From: Phialocephala subalpina
Lineage: Eukaryota > Ascomycota > Leotiomycetes > Helotiales > Mollisiaceae
Assembly (NCBI GenBank): GCA_900073065.1
Contig: FJOG01000018.1
Coordinates: 800,079 to 864,078, forward strand
DNA: 64,000 bases
Direction of reading: 5' to 3'
Shown here: positions 44,415 through 56,673 of the stretch, in pieces
Position numbering within the stretch: position 1 is the first letter of the stretch
Layout: every line of letters starts with the position of its first letter
Notes under the pieces: generated by a model
What the model saw: only the letters and a program-made list of their open reading frames with translations
What the model was told of the DNA's origin: nothing
Databases searched by the model: none
Position numbers and translations under genes: made by a program

Positions 44415-44796
44415 TGCCTTGAAGTTGCTGGAGGAAGAACAGACAATAGAGCTCCTCTTGAATATCTACCGCAGTGTCGCGATCGTAGATGTCATCACCA
44501 AATTTGGAACAGGGGTACAGTTTTAGCGCCGGGTGCGGAAGATCATTTCACCGAGCCCCTATCTTTGCCTGCTGCATTCTCGGATATCTTTCAAGCTGGA
44601 AATTTCGAGTCTTCATGAAATGTTTTCTAATTTGGTATCATCATATCTAAAGTCAAACTCCTCAAACTAGTACCAGCCTACCTCCCGGAAAATCAGAAAG
44701 TTCTAGGTTTATGCGGTCGCAACATCCGAAAAGTCTTCCGTGTCCGCTTCGAGCTCATCTTCATCCTTGTCGAATCCTCCAGTAAACTTTGTCTCA
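44415..44796. other. intergenic spacer
   Basis: Promoter region of CBP3 and 3' end of the OPT gene. No gene. Confidence 0.35.
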
Positions 44797-47700
44797 TTAT
44801 CCATTGTTCGCTGGGTTGGTCATACAGAAATCAATATTCCCATTTGCGTTGTTTCCCCAATAATTGGGAAAGGGAATCGGTTTCCCGCTAGCGCCGAAGA
44901 AGACGAATGTCATGATGAAGACAACAACTTGTGTTCCGCCGTCCAGACCTGCACAGAGGACATAGTTATACTTCAAGAACCATTCAGGCTTGTATCTTCG
45001 AAGATACCATTGGCTCCATAAAGCAACAGCGAGGAAGCTGATGATTGCCGAATTTATTCCTGTCACCAACCATCCGATATGCCAACAAATGATCGACATA
45101 TTCAGATAGTTGAAGCCAACTTTGGGGAAGAGTCGATGCAAGAAGTATCCGGGAAGTGGCGCAGCGAAGCCAATCACAAGACCTAGTGGAACCCATTGAT
45201 AGGTGCTTCCCCAGGAGTACATTTGCTTAGCCAAACCTCCCCAAGTGATCGCTTGAGTATTGAAAGATTGCAGCCCCTGTTCATCAATATCAGTCTTGTG
45301 CAAGGCATCGCGGGTTGGAGAAACATACTGCTCCTGACCAGATGTGAGTTCCTTCGATGGACAACAAGATCTCTCGCTGATTCGTGGTGATGCTGAGTGT
45401 GATGGCATAGTTCAGGATAGATCCAACCAATGTCCCGACCATCTGCATCACGAAGGTGCATCGTGGTGATAGCTTTGCATACTGTCCGAGCTTGAGATCC
45501 TGAAGCAGCAGCATTCCTTGTCCAACAGAGTTATATCCAAACAAGGTGAAATACCTTCACACCACGTCAGTCAATACCCCGAACAGATAATTCCAGCACT
45601 CACATATTTGTCAAAGGTCTCCCCGGTTCCAAGTACGCGCCAATCATCTGGATGATTGGTTGCACATGCAACTGGAACCCAGTAAGACCATACTGTGCAC
45701 CCATGAAAAGAATCATGATGCTAGCCAAAATGACAGCAACGATGAATGCCCACCACGACATCCCTGAATCAGCTTCATAGATACAGATGATGCCAACGAC
45801 TCCAGAAAACAGGAACACCATTCCGTACCACCAATCCGGAGCGTCCTTGTACGGAAGCATGAGCTTGTAATGCGGATCCATGTTTGCAGTCTCTTCTTCT
45901 GTTAGTGTTTCCTTCTTCCAGAACATCCAAGTGGCCGGCTTCGCTAATGACTTGATTGTGGAGAGAGAGATGAAGTCAAAGGCCGACTTCAAGTCATCCC
46001 AGTTGTACAAGCACATGTGTGTAAGAGTAGCAGTAATTGCCATATTCTGCGTGAGTACGTATGAAGCGAAGGTTGCAGCCATATAGGGAACTCCAGCCGC
46101 TCCCAGCTTGTCTGCGTCCAGGGCACCATGTTCATTTAGGACGGCGGTTTGGTTGAAGGTAACGTACGAAGTCGAGTTCGACTCTGGCGAGAACAGTAGC
46201 TGAGATAGAAACGGGAAGTCCTTGGCACGCCAGATATTTCCGTAGAATATGCCGAGGAACACAGCTATATTCAAAAGATAGCCGACCATGGTGTTGAATT
46301 GAGTCTCAAGGCAGATCATCAGTGGTGTTCTCGCTAGCCAGGATGGAATGACTTACTTTCAAGGGAAGGTAGAGAGCACCACTTCCAATGTACTGGAAAT
46401 CAAGGCACAATGAGAGAAATCCGAGTCCTTCGTTTCCATTTCCACCACCAAAGATATTGGTGAAAACCACTGCTCTTGTCAATCAAGGCATTCAGGGATA
46501 GTTGCACCAAGAGTGTTCAGACTTACAGCTATTTCTATTAGCTAAACAGAAGACATTGACTGCCGTCAGGATTGGCTGTGGTAATCAAACGTCAGCAATC
46601 AAGCGCATATTGGCTGGAGGAGACGGTACCATTATGTACTCTGGCACAATTTCCCATACGAAAATGATGGCAAACGCCCAGTAGAAAAGCTTCAATTGGG
46701 GCTTCGTATCCATCTTCTTCCTGTGAAGAGTTTCCAGGAGAGACATGATTGGCAAATTAGCAGGATAAAAGACTGTTGCGTGGTGAGTGCATGCTCGTGT
46801 GGTCCGAAAGTACGGGGTACTGACATTTCGTTGGATAAACCAGAATCTTTCGCAGCAAACCTGCGATTCCGTATCCAAGAAGTTGGGAAGAAAAGATGAG
46901 GAAGATGCAAACTGCAGCGTTTGGTATTTTCGTATACCACAGTCGTTGAACAGCGATCACCTCAGCAGCCATGGCTGATCGTGCGGCGGTCGATGACATG
47001 ATCAGGATAGCTGCATGCTCTTTATGGTTGAAAGCATGGGGGTTAAACCATTTACCTATGAATCCGGACTTCGGTATATACTCGAGTGCTAGTGCGAGCA
47101 CGTACGATACGACGCAGAGAAACGTTGCTGATAGGACGATTCCTTGCGGCTTGAACTGATATATCGTGGCTAGAACTGCCGAAAAGCAGGACAGTCCGAT
47201 GCCTGGTGGTCGATAAGAATACTGTCAAAAGTCGCATTGGAAGGCTACTAACCTAGACTATGAGAGAGTCAGCTGTTTGCTCAAATTCAAAGGAAGCGGG
47301 AACGCAAATGAAGCCGTCGGCCGTGCCTTCCCTCGACTTTCCCTCGACTTCAACTCGGCCACAACGAAAAAAAAAATTTCACAAAATGTAGTCAGAAATC
47401 CGGAATTGTACTTACAACCATGTTCTGAAAGTCCAAGGATTCAAGGAAGGATCATCGTCTACATGCAGCGCATAGAGAGCAATTTCTTCCATATTATCCA
47501 CTACGACAAATCAGTCTGGTGTTCTCTACACGAATGGAGAACCGAACCCTTCTGGCTCGCGGTCATGCCCTTCCCTATCCCAAACGATTCCTCATCCATT
47601 GGAACATATTGAATGTCATCAGTCGGCCCCTTTTCACCAACCTTCGCGTCATTAACCACCGTTGTTCTCTTCTCCGAGACATCGTGTACTCCAAGCTCTT

Positions 47701-47797
47701 CAAGGGCTTCGATGCCCGTACTGTGGTCTGTTTGGAACGCCAATGCTGGGTCACCACCAAGAGGCGCGCCCACCGAACCTGGCATTCGAGAGCTCAT
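44797..47797 (-). CDS. oligopeptide transporter (OPT family) 1
   Basis: Proton-coupled uptake of small peptides (and in some members glutathione or metal chelates). ATG 47797 (MSSRMPGSVGAPL) opens a hydrophilic N-terminus; after introns come MEEIALYALHVDDDPSLNPWTFR, GIGLSCFSAVLATIYQF, KWFNPHAFNHKEHAAILIMSS (family NPG..N.KEH motif, here NPHAFNHKEH), VWEIVPEYI, FCLANRNS, GGGNGNEGLGFLSLCLDFQYIGSG, NMAITATLTHMCLYNW, APDWWYGMVFL, and near the C-terminus FHRLFPKVGFNYLNM, SIICWHIGW and PIPFPNYWGNNANGN. About eight or nine exons; boundaries only partly resolved. Runs to a stop at 44797. Same orientation as the second OPT gene 5 kb away, with two unrelated genes between. Confidence 0.88.
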
Positions 47798-49304
47798 CTT
47801 CGGATATTTCCTTTAGAATCGCCCAAAGAATCCTCAAAAGGGTTGGGAATGCAGTTTTAGTTGTAATCTGTTGCCAAAGACCTCGAGATCGTGACGGAAG
47901 GTCGCTTCCGGAGATACTGTACTGTACACCTGCAAGCAACAGGACACAGTGCAGTGCTACAAGCACCCCCAGAAATGCCGCTTGATAGCGTGAATACTTG
48001 TACTCTAATCTATCATCGCCACCCCAGCATTCCGGTCAAGGATCTGTGCCTACCCTAATCATAAAGTTATCGCGTTCGGTAACCTTACTGTAGCGGGGGC
48101 AAATTCGGGTGAGGGGTAAGGTGAGCTTCGTGCGTCGATCTGTTCTCAGCTTCCTTTCCAAGTAGTGCTTATATTTACACCGCAAGTCACAGTCCAGCAA
48201 CAGGATCTAAATAGGGCAACCTCGCAGGCCAGTTTTCCTAGAAGTAAGTGGTTCCGCTCCATCAACCCTTCTGCAGCGCTTGCCGGCTCTTGCAGTGCCG
48301 CACTCCACCACGCTGACCACAACGACCTCGAAAAGTAATGCTGACAACAATTCCAGGGAGGATGTAACAAACCATCGCGTTTCTTCCTGTTTTCGGCAAA
48401 TCAGAAACTCAGTATGCTATTCCATGCTAGACTTGCCTTATCAACACAAGGCAGGCCCTGCAGATCACCCCGGGATCCTGCAGCATCCTCGCTCAGAAGC
48501 TCTCACGAGATCCATAATTCGCAACTCACACGGTAGCAAAGCGTTCGGTTGCACACTGGATCATGCCATCTCCGGACTTTTTGAGTGAGGCGAACGCCAA
48601 CGCTTGTGGCGGATGCTTATCTCGACTCCATCCTCATGAGAGTCTCCTCAGGAAGTCACCCTCAAGTGAAGACTCAAGAGTGGGATACTTCTCTGCTTTG
48701 CCATCTTGGCAACGGGCAAGTGTTAATGTTATCGCAGACCAACATGTGAGTTGATGGAAGAAGTATCGAGCTCGTATTGTTGAACGTTGCAACCAGTTGC
48801 AGATGGTCCTCGGACACTTCAGTAATTGTCTAGCGATGTCAGAGTACTTGGGGACGACAATATTGCATATGACACTTTGTTTTTGTTGAACCTTTGAAGA
48901 CTCTGGTGGAGGAGAAGAAGAAGAGAGAGCGACTGAGCTAGGTTCATATACCAACTATACTGCAGTCATTAACAATCAACAGCGTATTGCGAACTATTTT
49001 GCCTGGTCATACAGAATGCGGCACATGTCTGCAACCTAGTTACCCCTCCTTACTACCAAACGCCAGAACATTCTCCTGTTAAATGCATTGTCTATCATAG
49101 CTCTTTCGATACCTCGAAGATGCTTGCGGATAGGATCTACAAGTCTCGCCGCGTTGGTACTTTTGAGAGCCGATATCGTTTGAAGCACACGAGAATCGGA
49201 AATCGGGATGCCGCTCGCAGAAATCAACTGGCCCAACAGCTTCTCAATTAGGACCAAGATGCGGGAATCATGGGCTGTTATTTGTCGCTCGCACTTCGCA
49301 GTTA
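47798..49304. other. 1.5-kb intergenic, nothing firm
   Basis: Upstream of OPT 1. Short frames such as minus 48634-48954 have no recognisable content. Confidence 0.35.
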
Positions 49305-50290
49305 CTACACAGGAATCTCTTTCTCATCCCCTTTCTTCCAGCCAACACCAATCCAAGCTTTCATCCCGACTCTCACACCTCCATCCACTTGCTCGAATGT
49401 CCTCAACTTCAACAGCTCTCCTCTGAAAATCGGCTTTACTCGTTCCAGTTCTTCATCGCTATACCCTGCAAAGAACATCTGTTTCGCAAGCATCATGTTT
49501 TCTACCAGCTCATCGAGACTTCCCGCCTCCGTGTAAGTCACACAAGACCTGACCTCCACATTGTTTCCGAAACCTCCTTCTTCAAGCTGTGCAGCCAGCC
49601 ACGAAGCTCGCAACAACTCCGGCTTGAGAGCCATAGGTTTCAATGGCTCTTCATGAGATCGGACAGCTCGTGCAGCATTATAAAATGCATTTAGCCATAC
49701 ACGATCTGTCAAATGTCAGTCGACTTCATTGTCTGAGAAAGCTTCAGCTTACCAGCCCAGGTAGACACCAGAGCCACTCCTCCAACTTTCAAAACTCGAA
49801 ATAAAGCGCTCGTTATCTTCACCCCAGACTCATCATCCCCAGGAACCGGCATCCCCAAATTCGTGAACACATGCGAAAACGTCTCGTCCTTCAACCCTTT
49901 CAAATCCCTCACGTCCTCGATGCCAGTCTGCATATTGTTCCAACCCTCCTTCTCAATTCTTTCCTTCGTCTCCTCGATCATCGCGGGCGACCAATCAGTA
50001 ACCATGATCTTGGCGTCTGGATGAAGGAGCTTGATCTGCTCGCTCACAATTCCTGGGCCGCACGCATTGTCGAGGATGTATGAGGAGGATGTGATAGGAG
50101 GTGAGAGATTTTGTAGCATTTGTGAGGCGATGATGCGAGTGCAGTTCCCGCTCATACGCTCGTAGTTCGAGCTGTAGGCTGAAGTGGGCTTCATGATTTG
50201 AAAGATTTTATAGAAGTGGAAGAGGAGAGATATTGTTCGATTCATGGGCTTGAGATATTGTTTGGTTGATGATTGAGAGCTCAGAAACAT
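49305..50290 (-). CDS. SAM-dependent methyltransferase
   Basis: Exons 50290-49753 and 49705-49305 (intron 47 nt), ~312 aa. Class I fold: motif I YILDNACGPGIVSEQI, acidic motif II end IMVTDWSPAMIEE, then DLKGLKDETFSHVFTNLGM and LFRVLKVGGVALVSTWAD (split by the intron), followed by RVWLNAFYNAARAVR. ATG 50290 is chosen because the in-frame codon at 50296 is TTG. The pattern SAYSSNYERMSGNCTRIIA near the N-terminus resembles the gliotoxin S-methyltransferase (GliN/TmtA-like) group of small-molecule methyltransferases; substrate unknown. Confidence 0.85.
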
Positions 50291-50986
50291 TTTCAAGTGT
50301 TTATACCTAGAGGAAGGGGCAGACAGTCACGTGTCGGACACTTTAAATGTCTCCGGGATGAGTCTTCGTTTGTCGTTTTACGAGAGTCGGGGTAATCCTG
50401 CGATCTAATCGAGCAGGAACCCTTGTGTGGATGGACTACTGTCTACGGAGTCATCTTCGCGATGCTTCTCATTCCTACCACAGTTCTAGAGCATCACCTG
50501 CCAGAGTAAAGTCTCCGAGTGAGTCTTCTTGGGCAACATGAAGCAGTGATAGATCATCAGCGATTTAGCAAGAAGATTGAGTTGCAGGATCTTCGAGACT
50601 CACAGAGGTAACACATTCTGCTTGGAAGGTTCCGCTCTGATGAGTTTGGTGACTCGTCATGTGCATGTTGCCTTTGGATCACATCTCAATATCTCATTCG
50701 GAAACACTGATCGAAAGTTCCGATATCTAGATACTTATTGATAATATCTCAATACAGTGTCTACAGTATACATATTATATTTAGCTTCTTTGGAAGTTGA
50801 TTTCTTTCAATCGACAGTCACGATGTTGCAGAAGCGACTTTTGAACAAACGCAGAAAGCAGTAAGCAGAATATCAATGAGGAATGTACATGATTCACAAG
50901 ATTAATCAAATTAAGCGATTTGAAAAGGCCCTCGACCCTAGCTGCAGGCCTCTGTTCCCCGGGTATAGTGGCTGATACTCCTCTGT
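50291..50986. other. intergenic spacer
   Basis: AT-rich near 50700-50780. No gene. Confidence 0.3.
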
Positions 50987-51875
50987 TCAGGACTCGAGGA
51001 ACGTCAGCAAGTCCTGATTTACTTCCTCGATGCAAATATTCGGCAGCGCATGCGGTCCATCCGGATACTCTTTCAACGTCCCCTTCTGCAACAACCTAAT
51101 CCCCTCCCTAGCACTAGCATCAATCGGAACAATCTGATCATCCGTCCCATGCAAAATCAAAACCGGAATATCAATCTTCTTCAAATCCTCCGTCATATCC
51201 GTCTCGGAAAACACCTTGATACAATCATAAGCACCCTTGAACCCACACATCATGCCTTGCTGCCACCAGCTCTGAATCAATCCTTGGCTTATTTTGGCTC
51301 CTGGACGATTGAAGCCGAAGAAGGGACCAATGGGTACGTCGAGGAAGAATTGTGCGCGGTCTTTGACCATGGCGGTGCGGAAGCCGTCGAAGACTTCAAT
51401 GGGGAGGCCTTTCGGGTTGGATTCTTTGAGAACCATGACTGGGGGGATGGCTCCGACGATGACTGCTCTGGAGACTCGTGATGTGCCGTGGCGACCTAGA
51501 AAGCGGATGACTTCACCGCCGCCAGTGGAGTGGCCGACCATCATTACGTCTTTGAGATCAAGATACTCTGTCGAGGAAGTTAGCGTTGTTCATGTATTGA
51601 TTGTGAATTCTGGGAGAAGACTTGCCAAAAAGTTCGAGTAAATCATCAGCGTAAGTATTCATATTATTTCCCTCCCAAGGCTGTGAGCTACGTCCATGAC
51701 CTCGTCGATCATGGGCAATGCAGCGGTAGCCTTTTGAAGCCAAGAAGAACATCTGATTTTCCCAATTGTCGCTGTTGAGGGGCCAGCCATGGGAAAACAC
51801 GACTGGTTTTCCAGCTAGGTTGCCCCAGTCTTTGTAGAAGATCTCGGTCTTATCCTTCGTAGTTATGAACGGCAT
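50987..51875 (-). CDS. alpha/beta hydrolase, non-heme chloroperoxidase / arylesterase type
   Basis: Exons 51875-51626 and 51567-50987, 276 aa, the family length. Begins [18 protein letters not shown] as usual for this clade, then [17 protein letters not shown] (oxyanion HGWP), [11 protein letters not shown], the nucleophile elbow [10 protein letters not shown] (Ser), the acid in [10 protein letters not shown] (Asp) and the His in DGPHALPN. The intron (51568-51625) has a GC donor (GCAAGT) and a normal AG acceptor; no GT alternative keeps frame. ATG 51875 is preferred over 51896. Activity is likely esterase or perhydrolase on small substrates; cytosolic. Confidence 0.9.
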
Positions 51876-52860
51876 CTTGACTGTGTTCCTATTCAAAGGA
51901 GATGGTTATGAGAATGTTGAACCCAAAGTGAAAGGGTGAAGATACAATCTGGGACTTTGGGGGATCAGGGCAGAGGGACAGACATGCTTGCTACTTATAC
52001 TCCTCGCAAGAATCCAGAGCATTCAGCTCATGCCTTGCATTCCATGGGAAGAGCCCTCATGATCTGGATGACATGCATGAACCCCCATGGAGCACGAGCA
52101 AGCCCATCGCGGAAAGCTGGATTCTTGATTGCCGCTTTGGGCCGAACAACCGCAGCTTGCGGGCTGAAGTACCCCCATTCCGAGGATTCACGAGGAATCT
52201 GCAATCGTAACTTCTTGTCAGACCAATCTTGAATGCCCGAATAAGTGTCTCGACATTATTATAACCCTGCAAGCCTGATTACTCAACCCAGATTCTGCTG
52301 CTGGGTGATTAGTCAGTCACCCTTCGGCTAGTTCAGGGGGGAACCTGAGTGAGGGGGAAATCTTGGAAACGTTCTGAAGGTAATTTGAATGCTGCCGGTC
52401 AAGATTAACGGCTCAGTTTCTTCTGTAGCGATGCAGATGATGGGTACCATGTTCCTACCACCAAAACTGGAAAATTCAATGTGGAGTCACGTGATTCAAC
52501 CAAATGTCCCTTTGATATTGGACATTCTTCGTTGTTCCCAACCTTTTAGTCAAGCCTTCGGCGCAATGAAGAAAGGGGAATAAATTTAAGAATGGTTGGA
52601 ATCCGAGAAGCCTTGCTTTCGATCAGCCATAGAGTGGCTGCAGGAAGAAACGAGGAGAACAGCGCAAGCATCAGCTAAAGAATGACATTCAGACATCTAC
52701 TCGTAATCATAAGGATAGTACACAGCAGCAGCTTTAAGAAACACGCAACATAATCTTACAATTACAAGAGCATAGGAAACCAAGGAAACATCCCCACATA
52801 TACACCTAACCACTAACAATATATCTGAAGAAGGAAATGCCACCATCTAGGCGTCCATAT
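51876..52860. other. intergenic spacer
   Basis: 1 kb holding the hydrolase promoter and the 3' flank of OPT 2. No gene. Confidence 0.35.
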
Positions 52861-55556
52861 CTACCACGTGTTAGGACCAAAGTGCTCACCAGCAGCAACA
52901 ATAGCCTGCACGGCAGTATCCTGTGCATCCATCGTAGCACTGACGATCGTGTTACCCCACCAAGCCGGCGCCTCAATATTATGCAGCGTGAACGCGAAGA
53001 AGATGAAGAGCGTGCTCAACGCTAATCCCAAATCTAGACCTGAACTAGTCAGATAATTAAGTCTAGACCACCATCCGAAGTATCGTTGACGAATCACTTT
53101 CTGGAAAATGAAACCAACAATGCCCCAGGAAAGATAGTTGAGTGGTGTCGCTGGGGGAATGGATCCGGCTCCACCAAAGAGCAGGGGAGCCATGAGGTAT
53201 TTGATTGGAGACTTGGGGAATTTGCGTGCGGCGAAGTAGAACACTATGGGTGTGATGGCGCCGACGAGGAAGAACCAAAAGAGACCGGAGTAGATTTGAC
53301 CAGGCGAGAAGATGCGTGCTGGGCCGATGAGACCCCAGATTATGGAGGCTAAAATCGGTCAGTGGGGAGTAAGACAAGGAGCATGAGATTCTTACCAGAG
53401 AAGAAAACACGTCCTCCTGGGCATGTGAAATGCTGGGGCTGGTGGGGCGTGCAGACATCTGTGATGTTGTTGAGGGCGAAGTTGAGCACAGCAACTTGGA
53501 TGAAGCAAGAGAATGTCGTTGCAACAACTTGTGCCATGAACATTGTGCGAGGTGGGATCTGAATTTGTCAGTCAAGGCCAGTTGTGAGGATATATCGTAC
53601 TTGCCTTCATGTAGTGGCCGAACTTGAGATCAGAGACGAATCCAAGGGCTTGCGACATGGTGATGTATCCATATGTCTTGAAGATCATCAAGGCAAGTGG
53701 GCGTCCTGGCTGAATGTATCCGAAGATGAATTCAGTCAGGACGTTCAAGCCGATTTGGGTGTTCGTGATCGCCTGGATGATACCGATGGGCAAGGAGAAA
53801 ATGAAGGAGATGCCAAGTGCCAAGAGGAAAGCCCACCATGCTTAAAATCATTAGTACAACCTCGACCAAAAAGACCAGACAGACATGACTTACTCAGGTT
53901 AGTCGGGAATACAAGGACCGTGATCAGACTCAAACCGATCATCAATACGAACAAAGACATGTACCACCAAGTCGGCGCTTCTGGGTACTTCTTCATCAAC
54001 TTCATGTGAATGTCGGGCTCCTCCTTGGTGCTGTTTCGGAACTGATGCCAGATTTGCTTTCCGTGGTTGAGATACGTGTACACAATCAAAGCGGCAATAG
54101 CAGCGAATGACAGACCGTACGACATAGCGAATGTGGTCGACAAGAACAATGGCGAGTATGCCTTGTAAGCTTCGAGATCGAGAGTGAACTTTGGCGTAAG
54201 AATCCTTGTTGTGTTGTAAGAGACTCCCGTGTTGTCGTAGGTTATGCTGTCACTCATTGGCAGGAATTTGGCACCCCATATCCCCGAATAGTGCAGTGCT
54301 GAGGCTCCAATGATATAGAATACAACGACACCAATTAAGGTGTTGGCCTGGGCGAACCAAGGAGGAATCAAAGGAGAACCAACAAACCCGGAGATCTGAG
54401 TCCAATCAAAGGTGATAGGCAGAAGCGAAAGTCCAGTGGTTCCTCCGAACAATTGATTGACCACGACATTATTTGGTGCGATCCAGGTAGCGAATGCAAA
54501 GACGCTCAAGAATTGCATGAGGAAGCCAGGAATGAAATAGTAGACAAAAGCTCCCAAGCAGACGTAACCGAACCACCTGTATCGAGGAATAGTGCCACCT
54601 ATAATGGTGGGATCTGGCTTGAAGGCGGTCTTCTCGTACATGGCGTTCATGAGCGTGACGCTAACCAAGTTTCCAGGCCAAATCATGGCCGCAGGGTAAC
54701 TGTTGAACGTTAATCAAAGCCCCATAGAGTGAGACAATACATACACCAAGAACTTGCGCATCATTCCTGCAATTCCATATCCAATTGACTGTGTCGAGAT
54801 AACCAACAGAATCTGGAAGACGAGCCCGAAGTCTTGCTTATAGAAAGCGATCTGAGCAAGGAGGATGTCGGTAGCATATGCAGCGCTGAAACTAACACTA
54901 GCCATGACAACAATGATCGAATGCTCCTTGATGTTGAATGGGCCTGGGTTGAGAGACCATTTGAGCCCCATTGTGTTGAATTGGCGTGTTGGCATGACCT
55001 TCGCCCATCCATGACCCACTGGCCAAGCAATAATCTGTGCCACCAGAGCGCCCAGACCAATTGATGGAGCACGCAGAGAGAACAGAGTGTTCATACTTGC
55101 ACCCACTACCACTAGGGTCATTCCAATCACCCAAGCTCGGATCGTGTTGCATGGAAGGTCCTCATCGTAGTTGTGGACGGCGGCACGGACCTCAGGATAG
55201 GGAGAGTCCTCCACCTCCTTCATAGCAACATCATCGTCGAAGGATGAGCTATCAAGTATGACCGACTCTCTCTTGTCTTCTGGGTAATTGGGGTCTGACA
55301 AGTCAGTAAATCTTTTCGTTCAATGAGTCAAGAGAAACATACCCCATGATGACAAACGTTCCTTCAGATCAGTCACAGGATCCGACTGTCTGTTGTTGTC
55401 GTATCTGGAGACCGCAGCTCCGATGTTGAGTTCCCTGCTGGACACCTCAACATCATCCATCTTCGGATTCCAGTCCTTATCATCATTAAACTCTGTGTAT
55501 TGTCGTGTCCTTGGGTTAGTCGTTCCTGACGACTTCCCATCGAATTGTAAAGCCAT
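52861..55556 (-). CDS. oligopeptide transporter (OPT family) 2
   Basis: Proton-coupled small-peptide carrier of the plasma membrane. Start ATG 55556 (MALQFDGKSSG); the frame's earlier codon at 55592 is TTG. After a charged N-terminus (including EVEDSPYPEVRAAVHNYDED) come about 14 hydrophobic segments. Family blocks: TIRAWVIGMTLVVVGASMNT, the motif SLNPGPFNIKEHSII, STQSIGYGIAGMMRKFLVYP, AMIWPGNLVSVTL, RYRWFGYVCLGAFVYYF, EAPTWWYMSLF, NVLTEFIFGYIQPGRPLA, MSQALGFVSDLKFGHYMKIPPR and NYLSWGIVGFIFQ. At least six exons; final stop at 52861. Complete by length. Lies 1.1 kb from the KAS gene, which it faces away from. Confidence 0.93.
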
Positions 55557-56673
55557 GATGGTTGATGGCCTGGCGACACGGAGAACGGTCAACGGTCTGA
55601 AGAGCCATCTTCATAAGGCATGGGCGAGATATAAGACAGAAACCGATTGAACTATCTCTAGCCATTAGCACGCTCCACTAAAAAAAGAGGCGTACCAGGG
55701 GTGATCTCAGACTTACGTGAAGCAGATTAAGCGCAATATCTGTGGGGGAGGGGTTACTTCAGATAAGATACTTCGCTGAGGTTCGCTTGATTCTCAATTC
55801 AAGCCGCGAAGTGGATAAATCACGGACACCCCCCTGAATCGGCAACCGTAAATAGTCGCCGCATGCAAGTCCTTGCAAGATCAAGCACCGCCTTACATGC
55901 CGGAGATCTGCAAGGCCCCGGTCAGCTGGGATGGATAGTACCATTGCCGACAGCTGTAGGGCTCGATTGCCTTGCGATTGGATACCCCAGGATCTAGAAT
56001 CAAAAAAGTATACCGAAAGATAACGCTGCGACAACATCGTCTATGCATATTTTGTGAAACAATTCTGCGACCCTATGAAGAAACATTTTTATGCACTGAC
56101 GAGTGGCAATACACAACGCTTGCACAAAGGAAACAAGCTACGGGTACTTCTTCCTTGGCTTTTACTTGAATGATAAACTTATCTCGAGTTGAACGAATTT
56201 GTGACGGTCGCACTTGCTGTCAAACCTGTAGTCACCTGTGTCTGTCCGAAACAAGCAATGATTTGCCTTTAGGGCTCAGACTCGAGGGGTTGCTCTGGAC
56301 CGTGAAGCCAAATTGAGCGAGAATAGTTCTGGATACGCTGGTGGACGCGCAAGGTTCTGAAGAGGCGTCCATCATGAGACAAAAGATAACGAGCGGGTGG
56401 CATCTTAAAGTATTTGACGGGTATAATGTCTGAGCCACAATGGTGGACACTGTCCGGATTAATATGCATTGGAGATGTAAAGCAGGAGATGTCGTCGAAG
56501 CGTTTTAGAAAGCGAGCCGGGACGGCATTACTTGCCTCCGTAAAGCTAGGATCTAGCCTAATCAATACTAGTTCATTGGGTAAGCCTCCGAGAGCTCAGG
56601 GAAATTTCCCTGTGAACAGACCTCACCTCCACCGAAGCATCTCGACCCCCACGACCCGTATCATGGCCACACA
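55557..56673. promoter_or_regulatory. divergent region between OPT 2 and KAS
   Basis: 1.1 kb head-to-head spacer carrying both promoters. A short upstream ORF (56663-56689) overlaps the KAS start in another frame. No other gene. Confidence 0.4.
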
